Origin: Peptoniphilus_A olsenii
GTDB taxonomy: Bacteria; Bacillota; Clostridia; Tissierellales; Peptoniphilaceae
Length of the DNA stretch: 48,726 nt
Reading direction: 5' to 3'
Assembly (NCBI RefSeq): GCF_040545475.1
Contig: NZ_JBEPMA010000011.1
Span: 1 to 48,726 of the forward strand
In this document: positions 1 to 8,881 of the stretch, one piece after another
Position numbering within the stretch: position 1 is the first letter of the stretch
Layout of the letters: every line of letters starts with the position of its first letter
Made by a program: the position numbers and the translations under genes
The notes under the pieces: model-generated
What the model saw: the letters and a program-made list of their open reading frames with translations, nothing else
Told to the model about the DNA's origin: nothing
Database searches by the model: none

Positions 1-129
1 TTGACAGAACCTTTTAAGTATTTATTTGATAGCTAAGGCAAATGATAGATTAAATATTGTACTAGATTAATTTACACAATATTATGGACTTGACACAAAA
101 AAATTATAACTATAATTAACTTAAATATA

Positions 130-1989
130 TTAATCATTAATTCTATAATATTCATACTTTTTATAATAAGAATAAAATTCAGCTGCATCTGAACCTACTT
201 TATCACGAGGATAAGACTTTTCTCCGTTAAATATAAAATGTCTAGATATTATAGGAAGTTTTTTTCTAAGTTCCGAATTATAAGCGAAAAAATTATCTGC
301 CTTTGAATAATCTAACAGATCTAGCACTGTACTGGCCAAATAATTAGTCGAAATAATATCTCCGTAATCAATCTCAATATTTTCTTTATTCAAAAATTCT
401 CTTCCTTTGGAATTAGCTAAAATTAAATAAGGAGTTGAATAATATTCAATTTCTTTTTCCAAATTATCCCAATTTAGAGTTTTACCAATTTCATCATAAG
501 CACTTGGATCACTTCCTAAACTAGGCAGATGATCACCATAAAATACCATTATAATCGGCTCATCTTTAGTATTAATCATATCATAAACTTCGCCTAGCAT
601 AATATCCATATCTTTAACTCCCAAAAAATATGCTCCAAAAGCGTTGGCTGCCTCGTTTGATAATTCATAATCACAATAATAGGGATAGTTTTCTTTATAT
701 TTATCATAATAATACGGGCCATGATTTTGAATATCTACTGCATAATCAAAGATTGGTGCTTCGTTTTCGTCAATTGCTTGTTCAAATCTATCAATTAAAA
801 TTTGAGTAAATTGTTTTTCAGATACATACTCTCCTTTAATATCTGGATTTTCAATATTTTCTAAGAAGAAAGATTCCTTAAAACCAATTTTTGGATATAC
901 TTCGTTTCTCCTATAAAACCACTCATAACCAGGATGAAAAGCACGTGTTTCATAACCAATTAAATTCAAAAATCTCGGCAAAGAATTAATATTTCTTTTA
1001 ATTGAATTAAATGAGATGGAGCCATTTGCAGAAACATCTGTAGTTAAAGTCCCAGTCAATACATCAAATTCAGTATCTCCAGTACCTCCCCCAAAAGAAG
1101 GTGTAACTATCCTCCCACTTAGCACTGCTTCTGATTGTAACCTCTTAAAGTTTTCGTTAGGGTCGTATCCTTTGTCAAAAGAAAAAGCTGGATTTTGGGA
1201 AATATCAGTAAAAGCCTCTCCCATTATCCAAATTATATTTGGTTTTTGATTGTACTGAATCACCGAAAGTTCTTCTGATTTATCTATACTTTCATAATTT
1301 TTTATTTCATCTCGATTATACCCAACTGGAGGTCTTACAAAAGAATCTTTTAAATTGTGGATAAAAGTATAATTAAATCCCTTTGAATTAAAATGATTTA
1401 AAAGATTATAGGGATTACCTTTTTGTGGTAGAGAATAATAAATATTGTCCTTTGCATATACAAAATTATACAAACAAAAAGCCGCTACAATTACAGAAAA
1501 TGTACCTATGAATCTTTGTTTAACAACAATTTTAGATTTATCTATTCGTTTTGTCGCAAATAATATAATTATCAAAGCAATTATTGGAACAACAATTGCC
1601 AGTTTGTCTGGAAAATAAGATTGTTTTACCATATTAGCCGCTTCAAAACCTAGCTTAAAATCACTAAAAACAAGAGGAGCATTCCTATAAAGCACTTTAG
1701 TCCTGTGAATAATATAAATTACAAAATACAAACATGAATTCAAAATAACGGCAAGTCTAAATCTGCCAAAAATACTTTGAAATAATATCCCCAACAAAAA
1801 CACTGGTATAATATTAAGTAATATCGTAAGAGGGTTTTTGAATACTTCTTTTATAATGATGTCATCTGACGGCGTCAAGACAAACATCACAACAGTAATG
1901 CATAAAGCAAAAATTAATTGACCAAAAATGTCTGCATATTTAAAACTCCTGGTTATTTTATTTTTTTCTCTATTTACTAAACCTTTCAT
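130..1989 (-). CDS. LtaS-like sulfatase-family membrane phosphoglycerol transferase
   Basis: The product is 619 aa. Hydrophobic segments fill about residues 20-200, and an extracellular sulfatase/alkaline phosphatase-fold domain follows from about residue 250. The start of the domain (NIIWIMGEAF), the segment GGGTGDTEFD near residue 300, whose threonine matches the catalytic threonine of LtaS enzymes, and the metal-binding YGDHLP near residue 485 all fit the LtaS/phosphoglycerol transferase family. Such enzymes move glycerolphosphate from phosphatidylglycerol onto a glycolipid or other envelope glycan on the outer face of the membrane. The exact acceptor cannot be told from sequence, so no gene symbol is given. 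The ATG at 1989 follows a GGGTGA ribosome-binding site. The gene stands alone; a TATAAT -10 lies about 35 nt upstream with a poor -35. Confidence 0.88.
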   Translation of the reverse strand: MKGLVNREKNKITRSFKYADIFGQLIFALCITVVMFVLTPSDDIIIKEVFKNPLTILLNIIPVFLLGILFQSIFGRFRLAVILNSCLYFVIYIIHRTKVLYRNAPLVFSDFKLGFEAANMVKQSYFPDKLAIVVPIIALIIILFATKRIDKSKIVVKQRFIGTFSVIVAAFCLYNFVYAKDNIYYSLPQKGNPYNLLNHFNSKGFNYTFIHNLKDSFVRPPVGYNRDEIKNYESIDKSEELSVIQYNQKPNIIWIMGEAFTDISQNPAFSFDKGYDPNENFKRLQSEAVLSGRIVTPSFGGGTGDTEFDVLTGTLTTDVSANGSISFNSIKRNINSLPRFLNLIGYETRAFHPGYEWFYRRNEVYPKIGFKESFFLENIENPDIKGEYVSEKQFTQILIDRFEQAIDENEAPIFDYAVDIQNHGPYYYDKYKENYPYYCDYELSNEAANAFGAYFLGVKDMDIMLGEVYDMINTKDEPIIMVFYGDHLPSLGSDPSAYDEIGKTLNWDNLEKEIEYYSTPYLILANSKGREFLNKENIEIDYGDIISTNYLASTVLDLLDYSKADNFFAYNSELRKKLPIISRHFIFNGEKSYPRDKVGSDAAEFYSYYKKYEYYRIND

Positions 1990-2319
1990 TTAAATCACCC
2001 AATTTCATTGCATAATATTATATAATAATTTTATAAAAAGTAAAACTTTTGTAAATAAAAACTTAATATTTTTAATAAAATTTACATTCCTAAACTTAAT
2101 TATCGTTTGAAAAACAAAATGATTTAAGAATGAGTAATTTTTTATCATTTAAATATAATAATTTTTTTAAAAACTGGGATTTAAAATTTTTTCAATATTT
2201 TTAATGTTTTAAATAACCCTTAAAAATAATATAAATATCCTTTTAAATTATTAAAAAAATCCATATTTGGACAATTATAAAATATATAAAAAATAATTGA
2301 TAATTTTTATCAAAAAGGC
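1990..2319. other. AT-rich intergenic region upstream of ltaS-like gene
   Basis: About 330 bases of very AT-rich sequence. It contains the ribosome-binding site and weak promoter of the minus-strand LtaS-like gene at its left end. I see no reading frame with a ribosome-binding site and no clear hairpin until the small RNA promoter at 2320. Confidence 0.6.
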
Positions 2320-2348
2320 TTTACAAATTAAAAATTATGTTGTAGAAT
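2320..2348 (+). promoter_or_regulatory. Sigma-A type promoter of an unidentified small RNA
   Basis: TTTACA at 2320-2325 and TAGAAT at 2343-2348 are separated by exactly 17 bases. Transcription would start near 2355, at the foot of the first predicted hairpin. Confidence 0.65.
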
Positions 2349-2351
2349 ATA

Positions 2352-2516
2352 GATAAGTTATTGATAGAACTTATCATTAACACATAATATTATATGTCTG
2401 CAAAAGTAGACCATATTAAGGCGAAAGCCTTAGCTCCTAAGATTAATAATAAAATTATACCAATCAACATTCAAAAAGAAAAAGACCACAGTGCGTTTAG
2501 TGGTCTTTTTCTTTTT
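2352..2516 (+). ncRNA. Unidentified free-standing structured small RNA
   Basis: A transcript of about 165 nt is implied by a promoter at 2320-2348 and an intrinsic terminator at 2473-2516. It folds by eye into three simple hairpins before the terminator: GATAAGTT/AACTTATC (2352-2359 with 2368-2375), GTCTGC/GTAGAC around an AAAA loop (2396-2411), and AAGGC/GCCTT around a GAAA tetraloop (2418-2431). There is no start codon with a ribosome-binding site inside, and the next gene (htrA) faces it, so it is not a 5' leader. I could not match it to 6S, SRP, tmRNA, RNase P, T-box or a riboswitch class that I can recall. Family and function are unknown. Confidence 0.55.
2473..2516 (+). terminator. Intrinsic terminator of the small RNA
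   Basis: A 17-bp stem (2473-2489 with 2500-2516), including AAAAAGACCAC/GTGGTCTTTTT, ends in a T-rich run. The A-rich left flank means it could also stop transcription coming from the opposite strand. Confidence 0.85.
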
Positions 2517-2570
2517 GTGTATTTATGTTATTGCATGAATTTAACGCATTCTTTCTAAATCAGATTAACA

Positions 2571-2638
2571 AATTTACTTCATTACATGCAGTTCCATTCT
2601 ATGCGTTCGTTAACGCTCACTTGGCCGAGATGACATGG
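2571..2638. repeat. Solitary degenerate copy of the intergenic mosaic repeat
   Basis: The stretch with ATTACATGCAG, ATGCGTTCG and CGAGATGACAT matches in order one module of the arrays at 15.9-17.0 and 26.2-27.2 kb (for example CATCACATGTAG, ATGCGTTCGC and CGAGATGACA at 26808-26858). It is a lone, diverged copy between the small RNA and htrA. Confidence 0.6.
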
Positions 2639-2680
2639 GGAGTAAATTTTATTCAAACATAACCATTTAGTTTTAAATTC

Positions 2681-2715
2681 AAAAAAGAAGTTTTCTATAA
2701 AAAGAAAACTTCTTT
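2681..2715 (-). terminator. Intrinsic terminator of htrA
   Basis: A 13-bp stem (2684-2696 with 2703-2715, AAAGAAGTTTTCT and its complement) is followed on the minus strand by a T run. It lies directly after the htrA stop codon. Confidence 0.8.
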
Positions 2716-2733
2716 AAAAAAATCATCCGAATT

Positions 2734-4032
2734 TTATTTTCCAAATCTTCTCATAAATTCTTCCATCAATTCACGTTCACTACTTTGACTATCTTGCATT
2801 TGATTTCTATTCCTAAGTTCTTGTTCTTGCAAATCTGCTCTCGCATTTTTATCTTTTTCTACTGAATAATCTGTAAATGTCAACTCGGTATTTTGTTCTT
2901 TTCCATCTCTAATAAATGTTATATTAACTTTATCTCCAGATTGATATTTATATAATATTGATTTTAAATCATTATTATCATTTGTCTTATCTTTTCCAAT
3001 TTTAGTTATTACATCGCCTGGTTGTAGTCCGGCTTCAACTGCTGGAGATTTATCATAGAGTTTATAGACAAATATACCTTCTTCTGATTTTATATTTTCT
3101 CCAAAAAACTGTCTTGCTGCATTGACATCCATTGAAAGTATTCCCAATGAAAGCTCCTTATAGCTGCCTGTTTCTATTACCTGTTTAATAATTGGCTTAA
3201 TAAAATTAATTGGAATTGAAAACCCAAGTCCCTCAGCAGATTGTACCTTAATAGTATTTATTCCTACAACTTCACCTTTTGCATTTAGAAGTGGTCCCCC
3301 AGAGTTTCCTCCATTAATCGAAGCGTCTGTTTGGATAAGACCAGTCATGTAACCTCCACCACTTACTGCACCTACATATCTATCTAGACCTGATATGATG
3401 CCTTGTGTAACCGATTGTGAAAATTGTAATGAAATTGGATTTCCTATGGCAACTGCCGCTTGACCTATTTGTAATGCGTCTGAATCTCCAAGAACAGCTG
3501 CATTTAACTTCTCTTGTGAATTTATTTTTACTATTGCAAGGTCAATCATTTCATCTGCCCAAATTGTCTTTCCTTCCAAGTCAGTCTCGTTATTTAATCT
3601 TACTGTTACTTTGTCGACAATTTGATTATTTAGTTTTACAACATGAGCATTCGTTAGTATATAACCCTTTTCATCAACTATTACACCGCTACCAACGCCT
3701 TGCACTTGAACTGGTCCAAAAAATGATTGCTGAACACCCTTGGTAGTTATTCCAACAACCGATGACATAGACTTTTTCGCCACTGCCGATGCTATTGTCA
3801 TATCGTCTTGTGCAGAAATAGTTATATTGTTATTAGGTGAGGTACTATTTGGCTTGCCCATTTTCATAGATGTAAGCATGGAACCTATCACACCACCTAT
3901 TAATGAGAACACGATTGCCATTATTACAAGTATAGCCCCTTTACCTTTTTGTTTTTTAGCGGGCTTTGTGTATTTATTTTCTCCATTTGAATATATATAA
4001 TTATTGCCGCTATCTTTGAAATTATCATACAT
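2734..4032 (-). CDS. htrA: Membrane-anchored HtrA-type serine protease with PDZ domain
   Basis: The product is 432 aa. A short cytoplasmic N-terminus leads to one membrane segment (about residues 33-58), a linker, a trypsin-like protease domain and one C-terminal PDZ domain (about 285-385). The catalytic triad is visible as His in TNAHVV (about residue 129), Asp in DLAIVKI (about 165) and Ser in GNSGGPL (about 242). HtrA proteases degrade or refold damaged proteins at the outer face of the membrane. An upstream in-frame start at 4056 would add eight residues, but the AGGAGGT at 4039-4045 is spaced correctly for the ATG at 4032, so that start was chosen. Last-residue region is charged and rich in Gln/Glu/Arg. 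Confidence 0.93.
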   Translation of the reverse strand: MYDNFKDSGNNYIYSNGENKYTKPAKKQKGKGAILVIMAIVFSLIGGVIGSMLTSMKMGKPNSTSPNNNITISAQDDMTIASAVAKKSMSSVVGITTKGVQQSFFGPVQVQGVGSGVIVDEKGYILTNAHVVKLNNQIVDKVTVRLNNETDLEGKTIWADEMIDLAIVKINSQEKLNAAVLGDSDALQIGQAAVAIGNPISLQFSQSVTQGIISGLDRYVGAVSGGGYMTGLIQTDASINGGNSGGPLLNAKGEVVGINTIKVQSAEGLGFSIPINFIKPIIKQVIETGSYKELSLGILSMDVNAARQFFGENIKSEEGIFVYKLYDKSPAVEAGLQPGDVITKIGKDKTNDNNDLKSILYKYQSGDKVNITFIRDGKEQNTELTFTDYSVEKDKNARADLQEQELRNRNQMQDSQSSERELMEEFMRRFGK

Positions 4033-4380
4033 AGAAATACCTCCTCTTATATGCAAAATTTTAGAACTCTTTTGTGAAAAATAAATGAATTATTTATCAA
4101 GAATATTTGAAAATAATATGATACTTGTATTAATATTTACCACTTCATAAATAATTAAATCAAAGACATCCTCTAAAGAGCAAGAAATTGTATTATGATT
4201 TTTTTATAAGCTTTCTTAAACAAGGTAGTAATCTGTTAAAATTAGATATATTTTTTAAATTCATCTTACTTCAAAAAATAAGTACATTTAAAAACCAGAG
4301 ACATTCATTAATTGTCTCTGGTAAAATTACTTTTTCACTATATGCAATGCATAAATTCATATTTAAATTATAAAAAATTA
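4033..4380. other. Intergenic region between htrA and the ycsI end
   Basis: About 350 bases. It holds the htrA ribosome-binding site and upstream region and the terminator of the 5-oxoproline operon (4291-4322). An open frame at 4188-4373 on the plus strand lacks a ribosome-binding site, crosses the terminator and does not look like a gene. No clear htrA promoter could be picked. Confidence 0.6.
4291..4322 (-). terminator. Intrinsic terminator of the 5-oxoproline operon
   Basis: ACCAGAGACA (4294-4303) pairs perfectly with TGTCTCTGGT (4313-4322). On the minus strand it is followed by a T run, about 60 bases beyond the ycsI stop. Confidence 0.85.
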
Positions 4381-5178
4381 TCAAAATACTGAAACGTATG
4401 CGTCTTTTTTATCCAGAATAAGCATATGACCTGGTGCATGTGTTATCATAATATCCGGCTTTGATGCCATTGCTACTGCCTGAGGTGTAACCCCACAAGC
4501 CCAAAATACTGGCACTTCGCCTTCTTTTATTTCACTTCTTTCACCAAAGTCTGGTTCGTCAATATTTTTTATTCCTATAACTGAAGGGTCTCCAATATGG
4601 ATTGGTGCTCCATGTGTTGCAGGAAATCTTGCTGTCACTGTTGTAGCTTTAACTATATCCTTATAAGGTATCGGACGCATTGAAACTACAGTGTTGCCAT
4701 GAAATACTCCTGCACTTTCACATTCAATATTTGTAATATACATTGGCACATTGTGTTCGTCCTCAATATGTCTTACAGGTACATCTGCCTCAAGCATAGC
4801 TTTTTCAAATGAAAATGAGCAACCGATAACGAATGTCACAAAATCATCTTGCCAAACATCTTTAAGGTCTGTGACTTCTTTTTCGAATTCTCCATTCCTA
4901 TATATTCTATACTTAGGTACATCAGTTTTTATATCTGCTCCATCTGCCATTATTTTAGTTAGAGATGAGCCCTCATCTAAAACTTCAAGTATTGGACAAG
5001 GTTTTGGGTTTCTTTGTGCAAATAACAAAAAGTCATATGCATATTTTTTAGGAAGTATGGCTAAATTTGCTTGTAAATATCCCTCGCTCATTCCAGAAGT
5101 CGGCATATTAACTTCGCCTTCTCTAATTAATTCTCTAACTTCTTTAGGGCTCATCTTTGCAAGTTCATTTAATTTCAT
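4381..5178 (-). CDS. ycsI: YcsI-like putative hydro-lyase (UPF0317/DUF1445, D-glutamate cyclase-like family)
   Basis: The product is 265 aa, the usual length of the UPF0317 (DUF1445) family. The opening MSPKEVRELIREG, the SGMSEGYLQANL segment, FVIGCSFSFE and the closing part with VFWACGVTPQ and THAPGHMLI are family hallmarks. Related D-glutamate cyclases convert D-glutamate to 5-oxo-D-proline; in Bacillus subtilis ycsI lies in the ycsF-ycsG-ycsI-kipI-kipA cluster. Here it is the last gene of the same set and its ATG overlaps the pxpC stop by 4 nt, so translation is probably coupled. The precise reaction of this member is not shown by the sequence. Confidence 0.88.
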   Translation of the reverse strand: MKLNELAKMSPKEVRELIREGEVNMPTSGMSEGYLQANLAILPKKYAYDFLLFAQRNPKPCPILEVLDEGSSLTKIMADGADIKTDVPKYRIYRNGEFEKEVTDLKDVWQDDFVTFVIGCSFSFEKAMLEADVPVRHIEDEHNVPMYITNIECESAGVFHGNTVVSMRPIPYKDIVKATTVTARFPATHGAPIHIGDPSVIGIKNIDEPDFGERSEIKEGEVPVFWACGVTPQAVAMASKPDIMITHAPGHMLILDKKDAYVSVF

Positions 5179-6122
5179 AAAATCGACTCCTCAATGATTT
5201 TATTGAAAGTTTCATTGTATTCACGTGCTATTTTGTTTGCCTCATCGACACTTACTCTGTCAAATACTACTTTGTCAAGGAAATTCATATGTGCTAATTT
5301 GTGCAAATCGGCACTAATTACAGTTCCTATCTTTGTATAACCGCCTGTTGTTTGTCTATCTGCTACTAATATAATTGGCTGTCCATTTGCAGGTACTTGA
5401 ATTGAACCAAAAGCTGTTCCGTCTGATATTATATCAGCTGTCTCTTTATGTTCAATTTTTTCACCTTTTAATCTGATACCCATTCTGTCAAATTCTTTTG
5501 TTACTTGATAACCACCTGATCTAAATAAATCGTGAATTCCTTTTTCCGTAAAGTAATCATCTTGAGGTCCAAGTACTACTCTTAAAACATTAAATTTTGA
5601 AAATTTAGGAAGATATTGTTCAGGTATTCTCCTGTGTTTTGGAAGTTCTTTAGGTCTGATTATATTTAATTCATCTTTAGCTTTTAATGCTCTGCCATCT
5701 AATCCACCCATTTTTGTTTTTGTATGTGTAGATTTAGATCCATTTACAACTGGCACATCAATTGAACCAGAAAAAGCTATATATCCACGAAGACCTTCAA
5801 TCATTTTTCCAAATTGTAAACTATCTCCAGCTTTAACTTCTATGGACTCAAACATAGGAACTTCTTTTCCATTTATTTTCGGACTCATATTAGCACCTGT
5901 AATTGCTACAACCATATCTTCATTGAATTTAAGAGCTGGTCCAAAATAAATCATTTCAAGAACTGCTTCATCTAAATCATTCCCCACAAGAATATTGGCA
6001 AGTTTATAATTATAGTCGTCCATAACTCCAGAAGTAGGAATGCCGAGCTCTTGATATCCATATCTACCACTATCTTGAATAGTTGTTAATATACCACCAT
6101 TTATTACATCAATACTACTCAT
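5175..6122 (-). CDS. pxpC: 5-oxoprolinase subunit C (biotin-dependent carboxyltransferase-like)
   Basis: The product is 315 aa and belongs to the KipA/PxpC family related to the allophanate hydrolase subunit 2. It starts with the family pattern (V-x-N-G-G-x-x-T-x-x-Q-D-S-GRYGYQELGIPTSG) and contains the conserved VLGPQDDYF and RMGIRLKG segments. With PxpA and PxpB it forms the prokaryotic ATP-dependent 5-oxoprolinase that hydrolyses 5-oxo-L-proline to L-glutamate in the cytoplasm. It overlaps pxpB by 8 nt and ycsI by 4 nt, which supports one co-translated operon. Annotation as an antagonist of KipI comes from Bacillus and is a secondary name for the same family. Confidence 0.93.
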   Translation of the reverse strand: MSSIDVINGGILTTIQDSGRYGYQELGIPTSGVMDDYNYKLANILVGNDLDEAVLEMIYFGPALKFNEDMVVAITGANMSPKINGKEVPMFESIEVKAGDSLQFGKMIEGLRGYIAFSGSIDVPVVNGSKSTHTKTKMGGLDGRALKAKDELNIIRPKELPKHRRIPEQYLPKFSKFNVLRVVLGPQDDYFTEKGIHDLFRSGGYQVTKEFDRMGIRLKGEKIEHKETADIISDGTAFGSIQVPANGQPIILVADRQTTGGYTKIGTVISADLHKLAHMNFLDKVVFDRVSVDEANKIAREYNETFNKIIEESIL

Positions 6123-6861
6123 TTAGCTCACTCCTTTTTACCTTCTTGATATTAACTGAATAAGTTTTATTGTCGACCTGTTGTTTTATCTTGTCATATT
6201 CTTCTTTAGTGATTGGTACATATCTTATATAATCACCTGCTTGAATAAATACAGGCGGATCTATTGTGTCATCATAAAGTTTAAGTGGAGTTCTTCCTAT
6301 TAATTGCCAACCGCCAGGTGATTCTAATGGGTACATACCAGTTTGATTTGATGCAATTCCTACTGAACCCGGTTCTATTTTTAACCTAGGACTTTTAAGT
6401 CTTGGAGTTGCTATTCTTTCATCAAGTCCACCTAGATAAGTAAATCCTGGTATAAATCCCATCATATATACTAGATAATCTGTCCCTGAATGAATTTTTA
6501 TAACTTCATCTACAGTCATATTAGCATGACTTGCAACAAAATCAATATCTGGACCATATTCTCCACCATATAGAGTTGGAATTTCTACTAATCTTACAAA
6601 TTCTCCCACACCTTTAGCATCTTTAGTTTTTAGTCCATTTAAAACATCTACTAATTCGCTAAAAGTTATTTTTACTGGATCATAATTAATTAAAATTGAT
6701 CTGTATGTGGGTAAAATGTCAACTACACCATCTAATTTTTGTTCCTTCAAATTTTCTACCACATTGGCAATACTAGCGTTTATTTCTTTTTCAATAGTAT
6801 TTCCAAATTCCATTACAAGAGCTGAATCTCCTGCTGGTAGAAATTTTATTTTATCATACAT
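6115..6861 (-). CDS. pxpB: 5-oxoprolinase subunit B (KipI family)
   Basis: The product is 248 aa. Family signs are the N-terminal FLPAGDSALVMEFGN, the central GFIPGFTYLGGL, and the C-terminal PLESPGGWQLIGRTPLKLYD with FIQAGDYIRYVPI. PxpB works with PxpC as one part of the 5-oxoprolinase complex. The gene is 18 nt downstream of the NRAMP-like transporter gene, has an AGGAGAA ribosome-binding site, and runs into pxpC with an 8-nt overlap. Confidence 0.93.
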   Translation of the reverse strand: MYDKIKFLPAGDSALVMEFGNTIEKEINASIANVVENLKEQKLDGVVDILPTYRSILINYDPVKITFSELVDVLNGLKTKDAKGVGEFVRLVEIPTLYGGEYGPDIDFVASHANMTVDEVIKIHSGTDYLVYMMGFIPGFTYLGGLDERIATPRLKSPRLKIEPGSVGIASNQTGMYPLESPGGWQLIGRTPLKLYDDTIDPPVFIQAGDYIRYVPITKEEYDKIKQQVDNKTYSVNIKKVKRSELNE

Positions 6862-6879
6862 TTTATTCTCCTTTTTCTA

Positions 6880-8076
6880 TTATAGACCAAGGTTTGCTAA
6901 CAATGTTTTTATTCCCATAAAAGCAGTAATAGCTACTACTAACCAACCTAATATGAAAAGTAAGTTAGAATGCTTATATTCTCCAACAATACTCTTCTTC
7001 TTAGATGCTACAAGTATAACAGCTAAAGTTATTGGCAATATAAATCCATTAAGTGTTCCTACAACTACAAGTAAAGTTTGAGGTTGTCCTATAAATATAA
7101 ACACTATTGTAGAAATTACTATAAATAAAATAGTAACTAAATTTTCTCTCTCAGCTATAGGTTTAAATAATGTCTTCAAGAAAGATACTGAAGTATAAGC
7201 TGCACCTACAACAGAAGTAAAAGCTGCTGCTGCAAAAACTATACCAAATATTTTATAACCAACAACGCCAGAAGCTGCTCTAAATGATGATGCCGCAATA
7301 TTATCAGGGTCAATTTGTGCACCTGCCATTTTTGTAACTCCAAGAATAGCTAAAAATAATAAAACTCTAACTATAAATGCTACTACAATACCAAGAGTAG
7401 CAGATCTATTAACATCTGGAAGTGCATCTTCTCCAACGATACCAGCATCTATAAGTCTGTGACCACCTGAGAAGACTATATATCCACCTACAGTACCACC
7501 GATTAAAGTAAGTGTTGCAGGTATAATTGAATTGAACCCACCTTTTGGCATTACAGCAGATGAAACTGCCTCTCCAACAGGCGGTTTTGTTTTAATAGCA
7601 ACAAAAGCAATAAGAACTATCATGGCAGCTCCAAGAATTTGTGTTAACTTATCCATTGCTGAACTAGCAGATTTAGAAGAGAAAATTATAATACCAATTA
7701 ATCCACCAATTGCCGCACCAATTCTTATATCAATGCCAAATATTACATTAAGCCCTTGTCCTGCTCCACCAACATTACCAATATTGAATGCAAGTCCGCC
7801 CAAAGCTACTAAAAGAGCTACCACATAGCCAAGTCCCGGCAAAACTTTATTAGCAATATCTTGACCTCTCATTCTTGATACTGCAATTACTCTCCACACA
7901 TTAAGTTGTGCTACATAAGACATAATAATTGAAATTAAAATTACCGCTGCAAAATCTGCACCTAAACTTGTAGTAAAAGTCGCAGTTTGAGTCATAAATC
8001 CTGGTCCAATAGCAGAAGTTGCCATTAGGAATGCCGCACCTAAAAGTACGGATAAATTAGTTTTCTTTTCAGACAT
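6880..8076 (-). CDS. NRAMP-family membrane transporter of the 5-oxoproline operon (YcsG-like)
   Basis: The product is 398 aa with about ten to eleven predicted membrane segments spread over its whole length. It matches the NRAMP-related YcsG group: N-terminal LLGAAFLMATSAIGPGFMTQTATFT and several glycine-rich helices. The classical metal-binding DPGN of the first NRAMP helix is replaced by GPGF, so metal transport should not be assumed. Its place between pxpA and pxpB, as in Bacillus (ycsF-ycsG), suggests that it imports the operon's substrate or a linked ion; that is inference. Spacing is 11 nt from pxpA and 18 nt to pxpB. Confidence 0.85.
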   Translation of the reverse strand: MSEKKTNLSVLLGAAFLMATSAIGPGFMTQTATFTTSLGADFAAVILISIIMSYVAQLNVWRVIAVSRMRGQDIANKVLPGLGYVVALLVALGGLAFNIGNVGGAGQGLNVIFGIDIRIGAAIGGLIGIIIFSSKSASSAMDKLTQILGAAMIVLIAFVAIKTKPPVGEAVSSAVMPKGGFNSIIPATLTLIGGTVGGYIVFSGGHRLIDAGIVGEDALPDVNRSATLGIVVAFIVRVLLFLAILGVTKMAGAQIDPDNIAASSFRAASGVVGYKIFGIVFAAAAFTSVVGAAYTSVSFLKTLFKPIAERENLVTILFIVISTIVFIFIGQPQTLLVVVGTLNGFILPITLAVILVASKKKSIVGEYKHSNLLFILGWLVVAITAFMGIKTLLANLGL

Positions 8077-8087
8077 TTTTATTCTCC

Positions 8088-8861
8088 TTATTTCAAGAAA
8101 CTTATAAGTGGTTTAACTTCGATACCTTCTTTTTCTAAACCAGCTCTAATATTTTTAACAAACTCTAAAGCTTCTGGATTATCACCATGAACACAAATTG
8201 AATCAGCAACTATATCAATTTCTTTTCCATCAGCTGTAACAACTTTATTTTCTTTAATCATTTTAACAACTCTAGGAATAGCTTCTGCAGGATCTTTTAC
8301 GAATGCTCCCGGTAGAGATCTATTAACGAGAGTGCCATCTTCGTTATATCCTCTATCTGCAAAAACTTCTTGAGCAACTTTAAGTCCTCTTCTCTTTCCT
8401 TCTTTTGCTATGTATGATCCACTTAAAACCATAAGAATTAAATTTTTGTCATACTCTTCAATTGCATCTAAGATTGCGTTTGCAAGTTTTTCATCGTTGC
8501 AAGCAGTGTTATAAAATCCACCATGAAGCTTCATATGTTGAAGTTTTGTACCATGTGCTTTTGCAAAAGCATCAAGTGCACCTACTTGATATAACATATA
8601 TGCTCTTGCTTCCTCAGGCGAGATTGCCATTTTTCTTCTACCAAATCCCATTAAATCAGGATAACCTGGATGAGCTCCTATTTGTACATCGTTTTCAACT
8701 GCAGCCTTAACAGTTTTATCCATGATTAAAGGATCACCAGCATGATAACCGCAAGCACAGTTAATACTTGTAACATGTTTAACGATTTCTTCATCCATAC
8801 CCATTTTGTATGAACCAAATGATTCTCCAATGTCACTGTTTAAGTCAACAAAATATCCCAT
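8088..8861 (-). CDS. pxpA: 5-oxoprolinase subunit A (LamB/YcsF family)
   Basis: The product is 257 aa, the usual family length. It opens with VDLNSDIGESFGSYKMG and has SINCACGYHAGDP, GAHPGYPDLMGFGRR, HMKLHGGFYN and SICVHGDNPEA, the conserved metal- or substrate-lining segments of this (beta/alpha) barrel family. It is the first gene of the operon pxpA-transporter-pxpB-pxpC-ycsI and supplies the third part of 5-oxoprolinase. AAGGAGG precedes the ATG at 8861. The leader upstream carries a hairpin with a T run and a second palindrome, so the operon may be regulated at this point. Confidence 0.94.
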   Translation of the reverse strand: MGYFVDLNSDIGESFGSYKMGMDEEIVKHVTSINCACGYHAGDPLIMDKTVKAAVENDVQIGAHPGYPDLMGFGRRKMAISPEEARAYMLYQVGALDAFAKAHGTKLQHMKLHGGFYNTACNDEKLANAILDAIEEYDKNLILMVLSGSYIAKEGKRRGLKVAQEVFADRGYNEDGTLVNRSLPGAFVKDPAEAIPRVVKMIKENKVVTADGKEIDIVADSICVHGDNPEALEFVKNIRAGLEKEGIEVKPLISFLK

Positions 8862-8881
8862 TACTTTTCCTCCTTAATATA

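Noticed and set aside
90..116. TTGACA and TATAAT on the plus strand at the left edge
   Set aside because: The spacing is only 15 bases and transcription would run antisense into the LtaS-like gene; not strong enough to call a promoter.
2352..2516. Riboswitch controlling a downstream gene
   Set aside because: The next gene downstream is on the opposite strand and faces it, so the transcript ends without a coding region.
4188..4373. Open frame of 61 codons on the plus strand
   Set aside because: It has no ribosome-binding site, crosses the terminator of the minus-strand operon and has a composition expected from AT-rich non-coding DNA.
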